Below the pieces are notes generated by a model. It was given only the letters and a program-made list of their open reading frames with translations, was not told the DNA's origin and made no database searches. Below, piece by piece: positions 32,034 through 40,600 of a DNA stretch of 64,000 nucleotides (its first letter is position 1; each line of letters begins with the position of its first letter). The stretch is taken from assembly GCA_017442735.1 (NCBI GenBank), contig JAFRZE010000042.1, positions 1 to 64,000 of the forward strand. Direction: 5' to 3'. A program made the position numbers and the translations under genes. This stretch comes from Bacillota bacterium (GTDB lineage Bacteria > Bacillota > Clostridia > Lachnospirales > Bianqueaceae).

Positions 32034-33467
32034 TTGAAACGTTCTGTTTTTGTTAAAAGCCTAGCCATTCTGATGGTTCTGGCACTGTTTCTGACCGGTT
32101 GTACCTCAGCCGCGACTGTATCGGAAGACGAGATCAAGGATGCCGCCGCTGCTTCATTAAAGGAAGAAGTGACCGCAGCCATTGAAGAAGAAGCGGCAGC
32201 TGCCGCCCCTGCGATCAATACACCTGAGGAAGAATCTCAGGAAGAATCTGCTGAAGAAGCTTCTCAGGAAGCAGAGGAAGAATCAGCCGAAGAATCCGCA
32301 GAAGAAACCGTCGAAGCCCAGACAGCCCCGGCGGAAGTACTGCAGATGGCTGCTTTTCCTGTTGGCGACATCGTAACTGCCGAACCTTTGGGAGACGGTG
32401 AAGAAGCCAGCCAGGAAGAGATCGAACGTATCGATCGGGCTATGCGTGACTATCAGTATCCGGAAACCAGTCCGCTGATCAACAACGCGAAATCTTTCTA
32501 TTACTATGAATGTCTCAACGAAGCGGGACAGGAACTCTATGATACGTTTATGATGGCAGCCTCTGATCCCTCCGGCAGCAACTATGTCGCGTACCTGACA
32601 TATGACAACCCGACGAGCCAGGACTTCAAGGATGCGGTCAACCTTTGCTTCTGGTGCATGCTGTACGACCATCCCGAACTCTACTATCTGTACATTTCCC
32701 GCAACATCAGCTGGAAATACGGTCGCAAGGACGCCAATTCTCCCTACACCGTTTACTTCTTTGTGGAAGCGTATCCAACCTTCCAACAGGATATGGCACA
32801 GTTCAATCAGGCTGTCGCCGCTTTCCTGAAGGATATCGATACGACGAAAGCGGAAATGACGATCGCTACGCAGATCCATGACAAACTGATCGCTCTGGTC
32901 AACTACGACTATGATCTGTATTACAACAAACAGCTCGCCTATAATGACCTTGGCCATACAGCTTTCGGCGCTCTGGTCCACAATCAGGAAGGCGTTCCGA
33001 ACTGCGCGGTCTGCGACGGTTATTCCCTTGCCTATATCTATCTGATGCAGCAGGTCGGCCTGAACGCGGTCTATGTCAGCGGTATGGCCGGTTCCACACC
33101 GCAGGATGTCGGCGGACATGCCTGGAACGTCGCCTATATCAGCGGCCAGTGGTACGAGATCGACTGTACCTGGGATGATTTCGGAAACAAACTGATCAAC
33201 CCCAAACTGGTGGGTACGGAATGGTATCCCTACTATCAGGAGATGAGCAGAGACCAGACCTTCGTGAACATTTATCAGCATTCACTGTTCCTGATCACGA
33301 CGGCGGAAATGAGAAACTACAAGAGCAGCGAGTATCAGTACTACTACTCCAAAGACAAGAAATGGATCTTCGATCCCGTTGGCGACAGTGTTCATATCCG
33401 TGACAATGAATACGGCCGCTGGTATATCTGGGATACCATCATGGGTGCCTGTCCCATTGCCAAATAA
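32034..33467 (+). CDS. Lipoprotein with transglutaminase-like domain
   Basis: 477 residues. The signal sequence MKRSVFVKSLAILMVLALFL ends at lipobox LTGC (Cys ~23), so it is a surface lipoprotein. Residues ~50-100 are a Glu/Ala/Ser-rich spacer with EESAEE-type repeats. Residues ~270-400 hold a transglutaminase-like (papain-fold) domain with Cys in CAVCDGYS (around residue 327), His in GGHAWNV (~360) and Asp in YEIDCTWDD, a full triad. Such bacterial domains are usually cysteine proteases or amide cross-linkers. The start is TTG at 32034 behind AAAGGAGGAG. It is the gene after the RT, but the 96-bp gap contains its own ribosome site and it need not be part of that system. Confidence 0.87.
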   Translation: MKRSVFVKSLAILMVLALFLTGCTSAATVSEDEIKDAAAASLKEEVTAAIEEEAAAAAPAINTPEEESQEESAEEASQEAEEESAEESAEETVEAQTAPAEVLQMAAFPVGDIVTAEPLGDGEEASQEEIERIDRAMRDYQYPETSPLINNAKSFYYYECLNEAGQELYDTFMMAASDPSGSNYVAYLTYDNPTSQDFKDAVNLCFWCMLYDHPELYYLYISRNISWKYGRKDANSPYTVYFFVEAYPTFQQDMAQFNQAVAAFLKDIDTTKAEMTIATQIHDKLIALVNYDYDLYYNKQLAYNDLGHTAFGALVHNQEGVPNCAVCDGYSLAYIYLMQQVGLNAVYVSGMAGSTPQDVGGHAWNVAYISGQWYEIDCTWDDFGNKLINPKLVGTEWYPYYQEMSRDQTFVNIYQHSLFLITTAEMRNYKSSEYQYYYSKDKKWIFDPVGDSVHIRDNEYGRWYIWDTIMGACPIAK

Positions 33468-33507
33468 CATGACTATCAGCCGGACGTCCGGTTATTCCAG
33501 GAAACGC

Positions 33508-33546
33508 AAGAAGCCATCCCGTTTCATACAGGATGGCTTCTTTTTT
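33508..33546. terminator. Bidirectional terminator
   Basis: AGAAGCCATCC / GGATGGCTTCT with a short loop (33510-33541) and TTTTTT after it on the plus strand, between the lipoprotein and the leftward XpaC-like gene. Confidence 0.87.
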
Positions 33547-33562
33547 GATGTTTCTGAAATCC

Positions 33563-34339
33563 TTAGAGCTTCGACTGATAGAATTTCGCTGTTTTGGTCA
33601 GTTCTTCGATCTCTTCCAGGATCTTGGAACCTTCCTGGTCGATCTGATTGGTCTCCAGTTTACTGAGCTCCACGCTGATCCGGTCCAGCGTCAGGAGCAT
33701 CCGCTCGTTGGTACTGACGATCCTTTCCATCTCAGACATATTGTTCTGATAGATCAGATAGCGTTCTTTCTGGATCTCATCATCGATCAGATCATGCCGG
33801 TATTCACCGGTCTGCATAAGCTTGGCCAGTTTCTGAAAGTCCTGATCGTCAAACCCCTCCAGCATCCTCGCGAGCGTCAGGCTGTTCTGCCGCACGGTCT
33901 CGATTCCGTTTTCGATGGGCGTTGCGAACCGATCATGGCTCATGCTGCCGGGTTCAAATTTTTCGTCGACCATCTTCAGAAGACTCGGACCTTTTTTGTC
34001 GATATTCGTCACCTGTCTTGAAGCGATCTCAGCGATCGAGCCGATTCCGTATTTACCTTTATAGGATCCGATAACCGTACTCAGCTGATCGACTTTTCCT
34101 TCCGCCAGAGCTTCCTTTGCCTTGGTGACCTTCTTATCATCCTTATGGATGAGCAGAATGATCGTAATCGTCGCCGCGACAACGATCACGATGATCACCA
34201 GTGCCGTGATCAGAAAGATGCTGAACACGCTGGCTCCTCCACCGGAGGAAGTAGACCCTTTGAAGACATTCCGAAGAATCACGAGCGCGACTACTCCGAT
34301 AATGACCCAAAGAAGTCCTGAACTACTTTTTCTCCTCAT
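33563..34339 (-). CDS. XpaC-like membrane protein
   Basis: 258 residues. Two transmembrane helices at the N-terminus (LLWVIIGVVALVILRNVF and FSIFLITALVIIVIVVAATI) precede a cytosolic helical domain (~80-258) rich in coiled-coil heptads. It lies 12 bp downstream of a TelA gene; in Bacillus subtilis the TelA homologue YaaN is likewise paired with XpaC, so I read it as XpaC-like. The C-terminal domain is paralogous to that of the gene at 10654-11325. Molecular function unknown; the pair is linked to membrane or envelope stress in the literature. Confidence 0.78.
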   Translation of the reverse strand: MRRKSSSGLLWVIIGVVALVILRNVFKGSTSSGGGASVFSIFLITALVIIVIVVAATITIILLIHKDDKKVTKAKEALAEGKVDQLSTVIGSYKGKYGIGSIAEIASRQVTNIDKKGPSLLKMVDEKFEPGSMSHDRFATPIENGIETVRQNSLTLARMLEGFDDQDFQKLAKLMQTGEYRHDLIDDEIQKERYLIYQNNMSEMERIVSTNERMLLTLDRISVELSKLETNQIDQEGSKILEEIEELTKTAKFYQSKL

Positions 34340-34351
34340 CTGTTAACCTCA

Positions 34352-35536
34352 TTATTTTCTGGTTTCAAGTCTTTTCTGCTGAGTCGCGGTGGTCTCCAGA
34401 TCCAGGAAAGCTCCTCGTTTTTCCATTTCGATGAGCCGTTTCTCACCGGTCTCAGCCAGCTCTCTGAAGTCAGCGATCGTCTTCGCGATCTTCGGCAGAG
34501 CCTGCTGCTTGTAGTTGCTGATGTCATCCAGGGCAGAGAGCGTATTGGCGAAGGATGCCTTCAGAGTCTCGACAGAGATATTGGCTTCCGTAGCCTGCTG
34601 TTGGATCGCTACGCCCTGATCTTTCAGCATCTTGGATGTTGCTTCGATCATCGCGTTGGTCGATGCGTTCAGCAACTGTACTTTCTCCAGAACGATCTTC
34701 TGATTGTACAGCGCTCCCGCGACGGTCACAGCCGTACGCAGGGAAGAAACCGTTACAGTCTCGGCACGGTCGACAGCACGGATCAGTTCTTTGTTATTGG
34801 AACGGATAACGTCCATCGCGACGATACCCTGCTGATTAACGACCTGCAGCTGCTGGAAGTCCATGATCCGCTGTCTCAGGGGGAACAATACCTCTTCCTC
34901 GACAAAACGGACTTTATCTTCATTTCCGCCCAGTGCTTTCTGTTCTTCCAGCGCATTCGTCAGATAGGTATCCAGTGCTGTACCCATCTCGATCTTCTGG
35001 TTGAGCTGTTTGGTGATCTCTCTCATAGAGGCCTCTTCCAGCTCAAGCGTGGTGTTATCGTTCTTCAGTGTCCCTTTTCCTTTTTCCAGAGACTTAACGA
35101 TATCGGCGATCTCGGCATCAGCTGATTTGTAGCGGTCAAAGTAACGGCGAACGGGATTGAAGACCTTCCCGATACGGCCTTTTTTCGCGAAATCGATTCC
35201 GGAAGGATCCAGATCTCTCATACGGATCGCCAGATCTTCCAGCCCTTTGGCGACTTCACCGGACTCGGTGCCGTTTTTGGAAAGCTCCGCCATTCTTTTG
35301 CTGAGGATCTCGTTCTTTACTTCGGATTTCTGAACAACATCCTGACCGAAGGTATCGATCGCCGTGGTAAATTCTTTTCTGTGCTCGAAGGAATCCAGAT
35401 CCACCGCCATGATCTCGGCAACTTTCTGCTCCGCTGCCTTAGCGACTTCGGGATTGATCTCCGCGGGAACCGCCAGTTCCTGCTCTACTTTTTCCTTCAC
35501 TTCTTCGGGATTAACTACATCTAAACTAAATGCCAT
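34352..35536 (-). CDS. TelA family toxic anion resistance protein
   Basis: 394 residues, the usual length, all helical. Family blocks: DPSGIDFAKKGRIGKVFNP (around residues 110-128), YFDRYKSADAEI, VLFPLRQRIMDFQQLQVVNQ (~220-240) and GALYNQKIVLEKVQLLN (~280). TelA proteins are associated with tellurite resistance and with tolerance to envelope-active agents; the biochemical role is not settled. The start at 35536 follows AAGGAGG. It forms an operon with the XpaC-like gene. Confidence 0.92.
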   Translation of the reverse strand: MAFSLDVVNPEEVKEKVEQELAVPAEINPEVAKAAEQKVAEIMAVDLDSFEHRKEFTTAIDTFGQDVVQKSEVKNEILSKRMAELSKNGTESGEVAKGLEDLAIRMRDLDPSGIDFAKKGRIGKVFNPVRRYFDRYKSADAEIADIVKSLEKGKGTLKNDNTTLELEEASMREITKQLNQKIEMGTALDTYLTNALEEQKALGGNEDKVRFVEEEVLFPLRQRIMDFQQLQVVNQQGIVAMDVIRSNNKELIRAVDRAETVTVSSLRTAVTVAGALYNQKIVLEKVQLLNASTNAMIEATSKMLKDQGVAIQQQATEANISVETLKASFANTLSALDDISNYKQQALPKIAKTIADFRELAETGEKRLIEMEKRGAFLDLETTATQQKRLETRK

Positions 35537-35645
35537 GACAGCCTCCTTATAATTCTTTGATTACTTGAACGATCTCATCATATCATATATGAGTCGATCC
35601 GCCCCCAATTGGTTTTACTTGGTCATTTTTTATGTCTATATGGCG

Positions 35646-35933
35646 CTAGCCATAATAACCTCGAACTCTGAAAGACCGCTCTTTCTCCACTAACGGAACA
35701 TTTTTCCGTTCGATCCCGGCTATATGGACGAATGTCCCCTGGTTGATCATCCGGATCATTTTACCGATCGCTTCTTCCGTTCCCTGAACTTCCATCTCCA
35801 CGCTGTCGTCCCACTGATTTTCGACCCAGCCGGTCAGACCGAGCGCGTTCGCCGCGTGCTGAGCACGATATCGAAACCCGACGCCCTGCACCTGTCCGTG
35901 AAATTTCAGATGAAGTCTGATCACAGGATCCAT
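35646..35933 (-). CDS. acyP: Acylphosphatase
   Basis: 95 residues. The acylphosphatase motif is HGQVQGVGFRYRAQHAAN: the phosphate loop and catalytic Arg (GFR) are present, and Asn in WVENQWDDSVE is the second catalytic residue. Hydrolyses acyl phosphates. The start ATG at 35933 overlaps the stop of the phosphohexomutase gene (TGATG), so translation is coupled. A longer frame runs into the mutase gene but has no ribosome site. Confidence 0.93.
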   Translation of the reverse strand: MDPVIRLHLKFHGQVQGVGFRYRAQHAANALGLTGWVENQWDDSVEMEVQGTEEAIGKMIRMINQGTFVHIAGIERKNVPLVEKERSFRVRGYYG

Positions 35934-37348
35934 CAGATCAGTCCCAGGAACCCGGCAAAGATATCGCAGCATCTTGCCGCGTCTTCCTTTTTCGGCATTT
36001 CGCAGAAAATACGGATCAGCGGTTCTGTACCGGAGAAACGTCCGATGATCCAGCCGCCGTTCTTGAAGTAGACCTTACATCCGTCCATATAGGAGACATA
36101 ATCGATCTCAAACGGCATCGAGGGAAGCCGACGTTCTTCGAAGAGAGTATGCTGCATCTGTTCTTTCTTGTCATGCGTGAAGCGGTAATCCCGTTCTTCC
36201 ATATAGATACTGCCGCATTCCTCTTCAATATCCCGATAGATCTCGGAAATACTGCGTCCGGTCACCGCGATCATCTCAACGAGCAGCATGGCCGCGTAGA
36301 TACCGTCTTTTCCATTGATATGGCCCCGGACGGTCAGGCCGCCGGAGGATTCTCCGCCCACCAGCGCGTCGACCTCGGACATTTTCGCGGAGACATATTT
36401 GAAACCGACAGGAACTTCATAGCATTTCTCGCCAAACCGGTCCGCGATCTTATCCAGCATATGCGTGGTAGCGATATTCCGAACGACCGGTCCGTGCATC
36501 CCACGGTACTTGATCATATAGTAATACAGAAGGACAAGAATATCGTTGGCGTGAAGATATCTTCCGGTATCATCGATTACGCCCAGACGGTCCGCGTCAC
36601 CGTCGGTCGCGATACCGATATTGAACGGATAGTCCATGACACGCGAAACAAGCTGACGAAGTGTCTGCTCCGTCGGCGCCGGCATTTTGCCGCCGAACAG
36701 TGTATCATGATTATCATGGATCGTTTCCACATCACAACGCGCTGTCAGAAGCAGGGTCTTAAGCGGTACTTCCGATACGCCGTACATGGGATCGAAGGCG
36801 ATTCGAAGATTCGCTTTCTTGATCGCTTCGACATCGATTTTTCTGAGGATATCATCCAGATATTCATTGAGCGGATAGATCTCTTCGATCAGGCCTTTTT
36901 GCAAAGCCTCATCATAATCCATCTCCTGAATATCGGCAGGATCGATCCCGGAAGCGATCGCCTCGATCTCGTTCGTCGTTTCTTTATCCGCGTCCCGTCC
37001 TTCTTTGATAAACACTTTGATGCCGTTATAAATGGCCGGATTATGACTGGCGGTGACCATCATGCCGTAGGGCATGTGATGGCGCTGGACATAAAACATG
37101 ATGAGCGGTGTCGGGCATGCCCGATTGACAAGCATTGCCTTGATCCCTTCCGCCGCGAACACCTGTCCGAGCCATTTCATGGACTCTTTGGAAAGGAACC
37201 GACGGTCATATCCGATGATGATACCCTGTCTGGTCTTTCCTTCCTGTTTCATTTTGATTGCCATAGCTTTGGCGAGGAGCTGGATATTGGATCGAATAAA
37301 CTCGTCTCCGATTACGGCTCGCCATCCACCTGTTCCAAACGATATCAT
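35933..37348 (-). CDS. Phosphoglucomutase / phosphomannomutase family protein
   Basis: 471 residues of the alpha-D-phosphohexomutase family. The phosphoserine loop is TASHNP (MVTASHNPAIYN, around residue 98), the Mg loop DGDADR (ATDGDADRLG, ~245), the sugar-binding loop GESSGG and the phosphate-binding loop RFSGTEPLIR near the C-terminus. Interconverts hexose 1- and 6-phosphates; whether glucose, mannose or glucosamine is the true substrate is not clear. The start at 37348 follows AAGGAGG. It has its own promoter and is coupled to acylphosphatase. Confidence 0.92.
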   Translation of the reverse strand: MISFGTGGWRAVIGDEFIRSNIQLLAKAMAIKMKQEGKTRQGIIIGYDRRFLSKESMKWLGQVFAAEGIKAMLVNRACPTPLIMFYVQRHHMPYGMMVTASHNPAIYNGIKVFIKEGRDADKETTNEIEAIASGIDPADIQEMDYDEALQKGLIEEIYPLNEYLDDILRKIDVEAIKKANLRIAFDPMYGVSEVPLKTLLLTARCDVETIHDNHDTLFGGKMPAPTEQTLRQLVSRVMDYPFNIGIATDGDADRLGVIDDTGRYLHANDILVLLYYYMIKYRGMHGPVVRNIATTHMLDKIADRFGEKCYEVPVGFKYVSAKMSEVDALVGGESSGGLTVRGHINGKDGIYAAMLLVEMIAVTGRSISEIYRDIEEECGSIYMEERDYRFTHDKKEQMQHTLFEERRLPSMPFEIDYVSYMDGCKVYFKNGGWIIGRFSGTEPLIRIFCEMPKKEDAARCCDIFAGFLGLI

Positions 37349-37388
37349 ATGATCCTCCTTGCGCCTTGTTAGCATTTCTGCTCTTATC

Positions 37389-37417
37389 ATTATACCCCGT
37401 TTGGCGAATAAAGACAA
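37389..37417 (-). promoter_or_regulatory. Promoter of the phosphohexomutase-acylphosphatase unit
   Basis: Minus-strand TTGTCT (37412-37417), 17-bp spacer, TATAAT (37389-37394), directly downstream of tRNA-Val and 41 bp from the start codon. Confidence 0.75.
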
Positions 37418-37424
37418 CAAAAAA

Positions 37425-37497
37425 TGGACGATACAAGGCTCGAACTTGTGACCTTCCGCACGTCAAGCGGGCGCTCTCCCAGCTGAGCTAATCGTCC
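37425..37497 (-). tRNA. tRNA-Val (GAC)
   Basis: 73 nt. The acceptor is GGACGAT / ATCGTCC with discriminator A. The D-arm contains TAGCTCAGCTGGGAGAGC. The anticodon loop CTTGACG gives GAC. The T-arm contains GTTCGAGC. CCA is not encoded. Confidence 0.94.
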
Positions 37498-37578
37498 ATG
37501 GATGATAGTTTAGCAGATTCCCTCGATTTTGTAAAGGAAAACTTTTGTTTTTTTCTTTTTATTCCGAAGAAATCAGAA

Positions 37579-37625
37579 GAAAGCTTCTCACAGAACCGTC
37601 TAAGCGGAGCCTGTGAGAAGCTTTC
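37579..37625 (-). terminator. Long hairpin after the adhesin gene
   Basis: GAAAGCTTCTCACAG (37579-37593) and its exact complement (37611-37625) form a 15-bp stem; the 17-nt loop can pair further (CCG/CGG). It lies 10 bp past the stop of the surface protein gene. The T-run is broken (TTCTTCTGATTTC), so a factor-assisted or RNA-stabilising role is also possible. Confidence 0.7.
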
Positions 37626-37634
37626 CCGTCAGTC

Positions 37635-40600
37635 TCAGGTCTTCCTGGAATTGTTTCTATGCTTCAGGACCAGAACGAAACAAAGGGCCGCAAGTCCCAT
37701 GACGATCGCACCGGTATAGAATCCTGTCCGCATATGATCGCCTGTCGGCGGATTCGGTCCGGGTTTCTCCGGTTCGGGCTGTGATTCCGGCTCGGAACTT
37801 GGTTCTGAACTTGATTCCTGTTCGGATTCCGAACTGCTTTCTGGCTCAGGCTCCGAACTTGATTCCGGTTCCGGTTCGGACGAAGACTCTTCCTTCGGTA
37901 ATTCCGGATAGAACACCTGCTGATCTTGATCGTTCAGCGAATCATGCCGCAGAATGATCGCGGCCTCATTCTCCGTATAATCCAGTTCTTCATCGTACAG
38001 GTCATAATCAAATAAGAGTTCGGTTACGACCAGTATTTTACCTTCATAAGCCGTCGCGTCAAAGACAAAAGCAGGCATGATCAGCTCACCGCTTGCAGGT
38101 CCCAGAAAACCGTATGATTTTTCTTCAACTTCTTCCACGTTTTCGCTGACGCGCAGCAGTATCCCGACAACACATTCCTTTCCTTCAGCATCTGTTACGA
38201 TTTTCCCTGTATCCGCTTCTTTCAGTATCGCTTCCAGGCGATACATATGTTCGTGAGCCAGGTTTTCATAGAAAACAATATCCCGAATGGAAGCCTCCTG
38301 CCGTGTCGTACCGATATGATCATTCGTCTGGCTGTCGGAAGCCACGGTACGCATCGTGGGAAGCCAGAGCATCTGGCGTTCATCTTTGCAGTCTTCGTTG
38401 TGAACGAGAAGTTCGATCTCTTTCCCTTCCGATTCGGTCAAAAGGATCGACACCGCATGGATACGGCCTCCGCTCAGTTCGGAGGAGTCAATGCTACATT
38501 CACTTTCGACCATACCGTAGGAAGTATTGGTCATATCCACCTTTTCCGGTTCGAACTGAATAGAAGATTCTCCGATCTGACGCATACTACCGCCGGCATC
38601 TTCATAATAGATCTTTGTCACCAGGCAGTATGTCTGTCCGATCTTCAGATGGTCATAATAGAAAGTATCTCTGATCCGTACTTCTTCTCCGATCGTCAGA
38701 GACTTGGAATTGGATGTGATATCGATCAGATCGGTACTCGGATGAATAATCAGATCGATAAACAGATTACCCAGCGAGTTCAGAGAGCCGTCTGTGAACA
38801 CTTCGGACAGATCAAACTCTTCTTCGGTTGAAGATGAGAAGAAGATCTCCTCCGACAGCATCACCTGCCCTTTGTTCGCTTCACACTGCAGTTCTTCGAT
38901 CCGGTAGCTCCCATAGATCAGTGCGCCTTTTCCTTCTTCCATGGACTGCGTATCCTTTGCCCCGAACCAGACGGCCGCACTCCCATCCAGCATGGATTCA
39001 TCGCTGAACCGGCCGTCTTTCACATATGTATCCAGAATATTGATGTTCCCTTCCGTCTTCTTTCGATCCATGGTATTGACCATGCCGTTCGCATCCGAAA
39101 CGATGACATGTGATTCGATCACTTTGCCTTCCGGATCCAGCAGTGAGATCCGGAAGGGAATGCCCGACATGGGAGAACCGTCGATATCGACTTTCGAAAA
39201 CCGTATATCACATCGCCGGATCTGCTCCGGCAGGACTTCCGGCTTCACGATCTCACCTGCTTCCCGGATTTCAAAGGTGACCTGCCAGTCGGAAATAAGG
39301 TAGCCTTCGGACGCTTCCTTCTCCCTCGCTTCATACGTCCCATAAGGCAGCACATTCTCTTCTGTCCCGCAGATACCGTTCTCATCGGTGGTCAATGTCA
39401 GAACGACTTCTCCCGGCGCGTAGATCTCCCCCTCCACGAAAACCGGATCCTGACTTCGGTTCACGATCTCGATGATCGCTCCTTCCAGTGTTCCGTGTCC
39501 CTGCGGCAAGGCTTGATCCAGTTCTCTGTCGATCTTTGAAAAGCTGACTCCGCCTCGCAGAACAGCGTTCGAAAAAAGTACTTTTTCTGTCTGTCCGTCT
39601 GTTCTCAGCTCGATCTTTCCACTTTGCTCCTTGAAAAGATAGCCGTTCTCGTTCGCGAATATGCTCGTACCGAGTTTATCGGAATTGTTATAGATATCAC
39701 CCGGCTCGATCAGCGCATCCGACCGCAGCTCATATATACCGTAAGATCCGTAGGGCAGCGCTCTTTCCTCTGATACGGCCGTGCCGTCTTCTCCTAGTGT
39801 CAGGATCATCACGACGACTCCCGGCGCGTAGAGCGTATCTTCCACTTTTACCTCTTTCAGAGACCGGTTCACGACCGCGTAACGGATCCCCGCGAATGAG
39901 GCGTCTCCCTGAGACAGCTCACATTCCTCATCCTGCTTCTCGATCATGACCGCCCCTTTTCCTACTTCGTCGCTGAACACGATCTTTCCGCCTTCCGTAT
40001 TGGCGGTGATGATCTCTCCATCCGTACGGATCCATAGAATCTGAGCTTCGCCGGAAGTCAAAAGGTACTTCCCGTTGGTCGCGATCTCCTCGATCTGATA
40101 TTTCCCGTAGGGAAGAAGATCCTGCGGCGTTGACGCGTTTCCGTCTTCATCGGTCGTCAATGTATACACGACCTGTCCCTTGCTGAAATCGGCCCCTTCC
40201 ACACGGACCGGATGATCGTTCAGCGTTGTGATCCGAAAACTGATACCCGCGAAATCCGCGTCTCCCTGCGCGCTCTGACTCATCAGATCGATATCCCATT
40301 TTTCCAGTGCCACTCCGCCGCGTATGATCTGTTCTTTCAAAAGAAAACTCTCATCCGTCAGATCTTTGATCGTCCCATGGTCAGCCTCGCTGATGCTGAA
40401 TTCGACTTTCCATCCGTCATTGCGCAGGTATCCTTCCGGCTCCGTCGTCTCCACAGCATAATAACTGCCCACGGGCAAAGCGTCTGCCGCGGAAAATGCC
40501 TGACCTTCTTCATCGGTCGTCAGTGTCATGACCAAAGAACCATCCGCGATCATGGTTCCGTTCTTCAGGATAATATCATGTCCGCTGTGATTATAAATAC

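Noticed and set aside
35639-35654. Terminator at the acylphosphatase end (TATGGC/GCCATA)
   Set aside because: Only 6 bp, overlaps the stop codon and has no T-run, so I do not call it.
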